A stretch of DNA of 64,000 bases, taken from assembly GCA_964495375.1 (NCBI GenBank), contig CAZBWM010000027.1:1-64000 (forward strand), written 5' to 3'. Source of the stretch: JAIESQ01 sp964495375. GTDB taxonomy: Bacteria; Planctomycetota; Planctomycetia; Pirellulales; JAEUIK01. Below the pieces are notes generated by a model. It was given only the letters and a program-made list of their open reading frames with translations, was not told where the DNA came from and made no database searches. Position 1 is the first letter of the stretch. Each line of letters begins with the position of its first letter. Below, piece by piece: positions 58,761 to 64,000 of this stretch. The position numbers and the translations under genes are program-made.

Positions 58761-60128
58761 GTGAGCAATCCTCCCATTAGCAACGTCAAGCGCATCGAGC
58801 CGCGCACGCTCAAGGGTTTTCGCGACTATCTTCCGGCGACGATGCTGCCGCGCGAGCGGTTGATGGAAACCGCCCGGCGCGTCTATCGCTCGTACGGTTT
58901 CAGCCCGATCGATACGCCGGCGCTTGAGTACCTCGAGATTCTCACTGGCAAGGGCTCCGAGGAAACCGATCGGCAGCTTTACAAATTTCAGGATCAAGGC
59001 GATCGCTGGGTGGCGCTGCGGTTCGACTTGACGGTCCCGTTGGCTCGATTCGCGGCGCAGCATATCGGTGAGCTTGGCACCCCCTTCAAGCGCTATCACA
59101 TCGGCCCGGTGTGGCGAGGTGAAAAGCAGCAGCGCGGCCGCTATCGCGAGTTCGTGCAGTGCGATTTCGACACGATCGGCACCCGGGCGGCCGCCGCCGA
59201 CATCGAAACGGCGCTGGTGATCCACGACCTGTTCCAGGCGCTCGGCTTTCGCGATTTCACGATCCGCGCCAATCATCGCCAGGTACTCAACGGTTTGCTC
59301 GAGCGGATCGACCTGGCCGAACAATCGACCAACGTGCTCCGCGCGCTCGACAAGCTGCGGAAGATCGGCGCCGAGAAAGTCGCCGAGGAAATGATCGCCA
59401 CGGCCGGCGCCACGCGGCAGCAGGCCGAGCAGGTTTTGCAGTTTGCCGCCGTCTCGGGCACGAGCGACGAGGTGCTCGCCAAGCTTGGCCCCTTGGTGGC
59501 CGGCAGCCAGCGCGGCGAAGAAGGAGTCGCCCGCTTGTCCGAAATTGTCACTGCAGTGCGCGGCGCCGGTGTGGCCGACGCCCGGCTGGCGCTCGATGTC
59601 TCGATCGCCCGAGGGCTCGATTACTACACCGGCATTGTCTACGAAACGTTTCTCGACGAGCTTCCCGGCATCGGCAGCGTTTGCTCGGGCGGACGCTACG
59701 ATAACCTCGCCGGCTTGTACACGTCTCAGGATCTGCCCGGTATCGGCGCGTCGCTGGGGCTCGATCGCCTGTTGGCCGCGATGGAAGAGCTGAAGCTGTT
59801 GGAGAAAGTCGCCACGCCGGCACCGGTCTTCATTCCCTATTTCGTGGCCGATCGCCTTGTCGATTATCTGCAGTTGGCCGCGGCGCTGCGAGCCGCGGGC
59901 ATTCACGTCGAAGTCTATCCCGAACCGCGCAAGCTCGGCCCGCAACTCAAGTATGCCGACAAGCGGGGCTGCCGTGTGGCGCTCGTACTAGGGGAAGACG
60001 AGCTGGCCGCCGGCCAGTGCCAGATCAAGGACCTCGCCAGCGGAGAATCGCATTCCGTCGCGCTCGGCGAAAACTTTGGTATCGTGATAGATGCCGTCCA
60101 CAGCCTATTGGCCACCACGGAAAAGTAG
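58761..60128 (+). CDS. hisS: Histidyl-tRNA synthetase
   Basis: Class II aminoacyl-tRNA synthetase, 455 residues. Motif 1 is near KGFRDYLPATMLPRERLMET, motif 2 is GPVWRGEKQQRGRYREFVQC, the HisA motif is ARGLDYYTGIVYE, and motif 3 is GIGASLGLDRLLAAMEEL. A C-terminal anticodon-binding domain (GIHVEVYPEPRKLGPQLKYA) is complete. GTG 58761 gives MSNPPISNVKRIEPRTLKGF, the best start; a TTG at 58725 overlaps the previous gene. Essential for translation. Confidence 0.95.
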   Translation: MSNPPISNVKRIEPRTLKGFRDYLPATMLPRERLMETARRVYRSYGFSPIDTPALEYLEILTGKGSEETDRQLYKFQDQGDRWVALRFDLTVPLARFAAQHIGELGTPFKRYHIGPVWRGEKQQRGRYREFVQCDFDTIGTRAAAADIETALVIHDLFQALGFRDFTIRANHRQVLNGLLERIDLAEQSTNVLRALDKLRKIGAEKVAEEMIATAGATRQQAEQVLQFAAVSGTSDEVLAKLGPLVAGSQRGEEGVARLSEIVTAVRGAGVADARLALDVSIARGLDYYTGIVYETFLDELPGIGSVCSGGRYDNLAGLYTSQDLPGIGASLGLDRLLAAMEELKLLEKVATPAPVFIPYFVADRLVDYLQLAAALRAAGIHVEVYPEPRKLGPQLKYADKRGCRVALVLGEDELAAGQCQIKDLASGESHSVALGENFGIVIDAVHSLLATTEK

Positions 60129-60141
60129 GGACGGATTCTTC

Positions 60142-60297
60142 AACCACGGATATCACGGATGAAGAAATACGGATTCCGAACGAAGTTAAGAGAATTCAAG
60201 GCAGATGGAGTAACGAGTAGCAACCGGTTGGAAGCCAGTGCGATTCAGGAATTCGTTCTGCCTTCACCCATCCGTGCTATCCGGGTAATCCGTGGTT
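60142..60297. repeat. Inverted repeat of AACCACGGAT units
   Basis: Arms at 60142-60164 (AACCACGGATATCACGGATG) and 60262-60297, whose reverse complement reads AACCACGGATTACCCGGATA then GCACGGATG. The element of about 156 bp has imperfect internal copies of ACGGAT. It fills the gap between hisS and the HYExAFE gene. Confidence 0.78.
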
Positions 60298-60333
60298 AAA
60301 ACTTGACCTTGATCCGTGGTGTAGGGGGCATCA

Positions 60334-60837
60334 ATGGCCAATCGCGACAATCACTATGAGGCGGCGTTCGAGAGCTACCTGCGCGGTCGGGCTGTCCCCT
60401 ACGTGGCCGTCGACGAATCGCGCCGCAGCCTGATGGCCGAGCAGTCGCTCAAAAGCCTGGACTTCATCGTCTCTTCGCCCGGCGGCCGCACCTGGCTGGT
60501 CGACGTCAAAGGGCGGCGCTTCCCGTCAGGCGAGCAGAAGCAGTACTGGAAAAACTGGTCGACGCGCGACGACCTCGACAGCCTGGCGGTGTGGGAGCAA
60601 CTGTTCGGCCAGTCGTTCGAAGGGCTGTTCGTCTTCGCCTACAACGTGGTCGGCAATCGCGCACCCTTGCCGGCGGAAGAGCTGTTCGAGTTCCGCGGTG
60701 GCCTGTACGGGTTCATCGCCATTCGCCGCCGCGACTACGCCGCGCACGCCCGACCGATCTCGCCGGCTTGGGATACCGTGGCGATGCCGACCGAGCAGTT
60801 CCGCCGCCTGGCCGGCCCGCTCACGGCGCTAGTTTGA
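60334..60837 (+). CDS. HYExAFE-family protein with nuclease-like core
   Basis: A 167-residue cytosolic protein with the name-giving motif HYEAAFE at 7-13. The core SLKSLDFIVSSPGGRTWLVD followed by VKGRRFP gives D43, D57 and K59, an arrangement like PD-(D/E)xK nucleases; the pattern is suggestive, not proof. NHYEAAFESYLRGRAVPY is the conserved helix of this planctomycete family, whose function is unknown. ATG 60334 is used; a strong ribosome site is not seen. It stands alone between two repeat-rich gaps. Confidence 0.88.
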   Translation: MANRDNHYEAAFESYLRGRAVPYVAVDESRRSLMAEQSLKSLDFIVSSPGGRTWLVDVKGRRFPSGEQKQYWKNWSTRDDLDSLAVWEQLFGQSFEGLFVFAYNVVGNRAPLPAEELFEFRGGLYGFIAIRRRDYAAHARPISPAWDTVAMPTEQFRRLAGPLTALV

Positions 60838-61220
60838 TACGCCGGCATCTCGAGCCTGCGCCAATTGTGTCGCGGGCTTGCACGGTTGTGCCGCTGATTT
60901 GCGCGGTTGTGCCGAAGTGCAGTTTGACAACCACCACGGCGCAACCTAGCGTCTCTTAGAGTCAATCCGCAGTTGCCATTTTCCCTCATGGCGACCGCGG
61001 AACTACTTGCCTGCCAGCGCGTCCGCCGCGACCCGTGGCCCGGAGCTCCTCTCCCCTCCTCCGCGTCCCGTTCGCCGATGCCAGCGTGCGCGCCGCCTTG
61101 GCCACCACGGCCCTGCCACTACCACCCTGCTAAAAAATCCCAGCCACATGGCCGCGCCGCGCGAGCACGTTCCGCGATGCGCGCCCGCCACAAGTGCCTC
61201 GAACAAGGGGAACCCGCCCG
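60838..61220. other. Intergenic region, no gene seen
   Basis: About 380 bp without a supportable gene. It holds a direct repeat GCGCGGTTGTGCCG / GCACGGTTGTGCCG near 60880-60912; otherwise nothing is seen. Confidence 0.5.
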
Positions 61221-61964
61221 ATGCTCCGCCTTACGTTGACTTGCCTCGTTGTTTGCTCGCTGCCACTGGGGGCCACCGCCCGAACCTGGACCAACGTCCG
61301 CGGCAGCCAGGTCGAAGGAGACCTGATCGGGTTTTCCGCCGGCCGTGTTACCGTGCGAGGCGCCGAAGGACGCATGACGAGTCTGGCGTGGGACCAACTG
61401 AGCGCGGACGATCGAGCCTTCGTGGCATTTGCGACCGAAGAGTCGCCGCGCGACGCCCGCCGTCCGGCCGCGCGAGAACTGCCGCTGGGTCCGCGTTCGC
61501 TATTGACCGGCGGAACCTACAACATCACCCGCAGTGTGGCGATGGAGGAAATTCCCGGCGTGACGGTCCGCCGCACCATCGTGCAGCCGCTGCCGCGCCC
61601 GACGCTCGAGCCCGCGCCGCAGGCAGGGCAGGCGGCTCCCGCGCCGGCGACGATCGAAGAGAGCGCGGCCTGCTGCTACCCCAAGTACATCTACTGCGGA
61701 CACAAGGGGACGTTTCACATCGTCGGCGACGCCGGCATGGCCACCTACACGATCGGTTGCGATCAGTGGCTGGCCCGGCTGGTGGCGATGAAGCCCAATC
61801 ACCCGCACCACGATCTGTACTTTCGCCCCGTCTGCGACGATCCGTTGACCGAAGGTTGGGCGTTCGGCGCGATTCCCAACTGCCACGGACACTACGCCGT
61901 CTACCGCCTCGTGGCGGGGCGCTGGTGCCTGTTCGATTCGGCCACCCGGGCTGTTCCCAATTAA
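61221..61964 (+). CDS. Secreted SHD1-domain protein
   Basis: A 247-residue exported protein. A signal sequence (LRLTLTCLVVCSLPLGATA) precedes an SHD1-like domain (about 22-70: RTWTNVRGSQVEGDLIGFSA, AGRVTVRGAEGRM, LAWDQLSADDRAFV). SHD1 domains are widespread in planctomycete secreted proteins and function is unknown. The middle (LPLGPRSLLTGGTYNI) leads to a Pro/Ala linker and a Cys-rich C-terminal part (SAACCYPKYIYCGHKGT, TIGCDQWLARLVAM). ATG 61221 begins the signal; the upstream ATG at 61194 adds nine residues. Confidence 0.85.
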   Translation: MLRLTLTCLVVCSLPLGATARTWTNVRGSQVEGDLIGFSAGRVTVRGAEGRMTSLAWDQLSADDRAFVAFATEESPRDARRPAARELPLGPRSLLTGGTYNITRSVAMEEIPGVTVRRTIVQPLPRPTLEPAPQAGQAAPAPATIEESAACCYPKYIYCGHKGTFHIVGDAGMATYTIGCDQWLARLVAMKPNHPHHDLYFRPVCDDPLTEGWAFGAIPNCHGHYAVYRLVAGRWCLFDSATRAVPN

Positions 61965-62002
61965 CAGATGCCGAACGAGGGCACCCCTGAACGCGCAACT
62001 CT

Positions 62003-63598
62003 CTAGCTCGCCGGCTGGGGGGGAACGTCGCCGGTGGTCCAGGCGCCGTCGATCAATCGCCACGCCCGACCGCTGGGGTTCTTATCCGCTAGCGCCGGCG
62101 GCAAGCGATGCGGCCGCACGTTGTCATAGCAGGCCAGCATGGCGAAGCGCCGCAGCGACGCCGGAATGCCTACGGCGGTGAAGCCGGGGTGCCCCGTGGC
62201 GGGATAGGGCCCGCCGTGATTCATGGCCGAAGAGACGGCCACACCGGTCGGCATTTTGTCGTTGAGCAACCGGCCGACGCGGCGGCGCAGCGCTGGTTCC
62301 AAGCGCGCGGCGACGGTATCGTCGGCGCCACCAGTGTGTGTATAGAAAGCGCCGGTCAGATTTCCTTCGAGCTGCTCGATGACCGCTGCCAGTTCGTCCA
62401 CGTTGTCGGCGACTACCACGAGCGAGGCGTTGCCGAACGCCTCGGTTTGCAGCGCTTCGGAATGTTCGACAAACTGCCGAGCGCTGGCCCGCATTAGGGT
62501 GTTGGCGACGCTCGCCCGAGGGCCAGCTTCGCGGCTGCCGCCGACCAGCAACTTCGCGCCGGCCCCTCGCAGCTTGGCGAAGCTCTCGACCAGGGAAGCC
62601 GCCACACGGCTCGACAACAGCGTGCCCGCGGGAGCAGCCTTGAATCGCTCGACCAGCCCGGCGATGAATCGCTCGGTCGTGTCGCCGGCCAACAACAGCA
62701 CCAGGCCAGGGTTCGTGCAGAACTGGCCCGTCCCCATCAGGCAGCTACCGGCGAACTCGTCGGCCAGCTTGTCACCGCGCTCTTCGAGCGCCCCGGGCAG
62801 AATCACCACGGGGTTGATGCTCGACAGCTCGAGATAGATCGACTTGCCGGCGGCGTCGGCAGCGCGTTTGAGAGCCAAGCCTGCGGCGCGGCTCCCCGTG
62901 TAGCCGGTGGCTCCCAAGCGCGAATCGGCTACCAGTCGCTCACCATCGGCATGACTGGTTCGATAAATCAATTGCACCGTGGCCGGGGGTAGATCGGTCG
63001 CTTGCACGGCCTCAAAGGCCAGTTCGGCTAACAGCTTCGTCGTGCCGGGGTGCGAAGTGTTCGCCTTGGCGATGACTGGATTTCCAGCCGCGATGGCGGC
63101 GGCGAAATCCCCGCCTGAGACGCTGTTGAAGGCCAACGGAAAATTGTTCGGCCCAAAGACGGCCACCGGCCCGATCGGCAACAGCAGCGAGCGGATGTTG
63201 GCCTTTGTGTCGATCGTCGGCAGCGCCCAAGACCCCTCGCGGGCCGCTTTGGCCGCCTGGCGGAGCTGATCGGTGGTGCGTGGCAGCTCGACATCGGCCA
63301 GCCGCGGTTTGATGGGCAAAGCCGACTCTCGATGAGCCAAGGCGACAATCGCGTCGCGCTTCGATTCGATTCGGGCGGCAAAGTCATCGAGAAAGGCTGC
63401 CAGGCGCTCGGTCGGCAGCGTCACCAGATGGCGGGCAGCGTCGGCCGCCGCCGTGAGGGCCGCATCGCAGTCGGCCCAGGCGCTGATCGGAAACGGAGGG
63501 CCGAACGTGGCCCCCTCGGTCGGATTCTCAGCCTGAAACGTGCCAGTCGATTGGGCGGCGCGCCACTGGCCGGCGATCAAAACGGGTGCATCTTCCAT
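62003..63598 (-). CDS. Aldehyde dehydrogenase, KGSADH-like
   Basis: A 531-residue NADP-type aldehyde dehydrogenase of the alpha-ketoglutaric semialdehyde dehydrogenase branch. The catalytic Cys294 is in GTGQFCTNPG, the Glu base in YLELSSINPVV, and the cofactor region in GPVAVFGPNNFPLAFNSVSG. Features such as LLNDKMPTGVAVSSAMNHGG and the C-terminal oligomerisation part fit this branch. The ATG at 63598 begins MEDAPVLIAGQW, typical; the frame is open further upstream without similarity. It would oxidise 2-oxoglutarate semialdehyde in pentose/uronate or hydroxyproline breakdown. Proline dehydratase-like partners are not in the window. Confidence 0.92.
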   Translation of the reverse strand: MEDAPVLIAGQWRAAQSTGTFQAENPTEGATFGPPFPISAWADCDAALTAAADAARHLVTLPTERLAAFLDDFAARIESKRDAIVALAHRESALPIKPRLADVELPRTTDQLRQAAKAAREGSWALPTIDTKANIRSLLLPIGPVAVFGPNNFPLAFNSVSGGDFAAAIAAGNPVIAKANTSHPGTTKLLAELAFEAVQATDLPPATVQLIYRTSHADGERLVADSRLGATGYTGSRAAGLALKRAADAAGKSIYLELSSINPVVILPGALEERGDKLADEFAGSCLMGTGQFCTNPGLVLLLAGDTTERFIAGLVERFKAAPAGTLLSSRVAASLVESFAKLRGAGAKLLVGGSREAGPRASVANTLMRASARQFVEHSEALQTEAFGNASLVVVADNVDELAAVIEQLEGNLTGAFYTHTGGADDTVAARLEPALRRRVGRLLNDKMPTGVAVSSAMNHGGPYPATGHPGFTAVGIPASLRRFAMLACYDNVRPHRLPPALADKNPSGRAWRLIDGAWTTGDVPPQPAS

Positions 63599-64000
63599 GA
63601 CGTAGGATTGTACCGCTTTTGCGGGGCGGGGCACCTGCCCGACGGCCAATAGCAGCGGACGATCCGGCCAGCCCGGGGAAGACTCCGATGCTCGCAAGGC
63701 TCGGTCTCACCCGGCAGTGCTCGGACTATCCCAGCAAGGCTCGGCCGGCTTTGCTGGTGTGATCCTCGCAGGGGAGCCAGGCGAACGCGGCGGCGGGCGC
63801 TGCGGCGGGCTCGATCCGCGGAGGCCAGTGCGCGTCGAGCCGCGACCCTTTGCCCTGGAGGTTCGCGCGGCTACGATGCCCTGACCCGGCGGAACGTGCG
63901 AACGCGAAGCTGCGGCTGTCGGTAGTCGAGGGCTGGCAGTTCTCGTGGCGAGTGGCGATCATCGTGGTTTCCCCTGGCGGCGTGGTGGGTGGGGGCTCGT
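63599..64000. other. Window end, no firm gene
   Basis: The last 400 bases carry no well supported gene. A minus-strand frame (63726-63962, ATG, 78 residues) has a Pro/Ala-rich composition without a known family; it may be a small hypothetical or noncoding. Two related stretches, GCAAGGCTCGG, occur at about 63694 and 63735. Confidence 0.4.

Noticed and set aside
63726..63962. Small minus-strand ORF at the window end
   Set aside because: Pro/Ala-rich, no known family and no ribosome site; kept only as a note.

Overview
The window reads as GC-rich chromosomal DNA from a member of the Planctomycetota, most likely Pirellulales. The basis is a set of families typical of that group: a PSCyt1/DUF1549/DUF1553 protein paired with a Tat-exported DUF1501 protein (1868-6710), a PEP-CTERM anchored SGNH-like protein (27733-28752), a redoxin-cytochrome-copper monooxygenase fusion (24596-26608), an SHD1-domain secreted protein (61221-61964), a HYExAFE-family protein (60334-60837) and several inverted-repeat extragenic elements. 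No rRNA, tRNA, CRISPR array or prophage was recognised. A 100-N assembly gap (22252-22351) interrupts sdhA.

Layout. 1-9 kb: a sparse start, an orphan PII signal protein whose uridylylation-site tyrosine is phenylalanine, the DUF1553/DUF1501 pair and a secreted prolyl oligopeptidase. 9-13.4 kb: PTS enzyme I, a secreted STN-like protein and a two-gene ThDP decarboxylase. 13.4-19.5 kb: a REP-associated tyrosine transposase (RAYT) between inverted REP hairpins, a coupled ceramidase-like/SelA-like pair, a sugar-phosphate isomerase-like TIM barrel and a phosphomannose isomerase-like protein. 20-24 kb: the sdhCAB succinate dehydrogenase operon. 24-30.3 kb: a small EamA/SMR-like membrane protein, the redox fusion protein, a PNPOx-like stress protein, the PEP-CTERM protein and an ECF sigma/membrane anti-sigma-like pair. 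30.7-35.2 kb: 2-oxoacid:ferredoxin oxidoreductase (korA, korB) bracketed by two CBS-domain proteins. 35.6-42.9 kb: a conserved unknown, two tandem paralogous exported alpha/beta hydrolases, ribBA, an AhpD-like protein, an orphan histidine kinase and a TetR regulator. 43-46.2 kb: an MddA-like methanethiol methyltransferase and an alkylation-repair operon (Ada-N/AraC/AlkA fusion plus Ogt). 46-52.7 kb: a 260-bp tandem duplication, a PQQ-type propeller, an SDR, a His-rich/acidic secreted protein with a terminator, a serine beta-lactamase-like esterase and a hotdog-like protein. 52.9-55.9 kb: a compositionally distinct island of three accessory genes (HEPN-like, zinc-ribbon DUF4375, HTH-DUF5677-like). 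56-64 kb: housekeeping and metabolic genes (Gfo/Idh/MocA oxidoreductase, YkgJ-like protein, hisS, HYExAFE, ALDH).

Themes. Central carbon and respiratory metabolism is represented by Sdh, Kor and PtsI, with possible energy sensing by the CBS proteins. Many proteins are exported by Sec, Tat, lipobox or PEP-CTERM signals. Intergenic spaces are unusually rich in paired palindromes. At least seven element types are visible, several in two copies within 64 kb, and one is tied to its probable mobilising enzyme (RAYT). The strongest candidates for something undescribed are the three-gene HEPN/DUF5677-like island, the families of inverted-repeat extragenic elements, the CBS-bracketed kor operon and the PII protein with an altered T-loop and B-loop. 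Domain names are from sequence recognition by eye; no database search was run.
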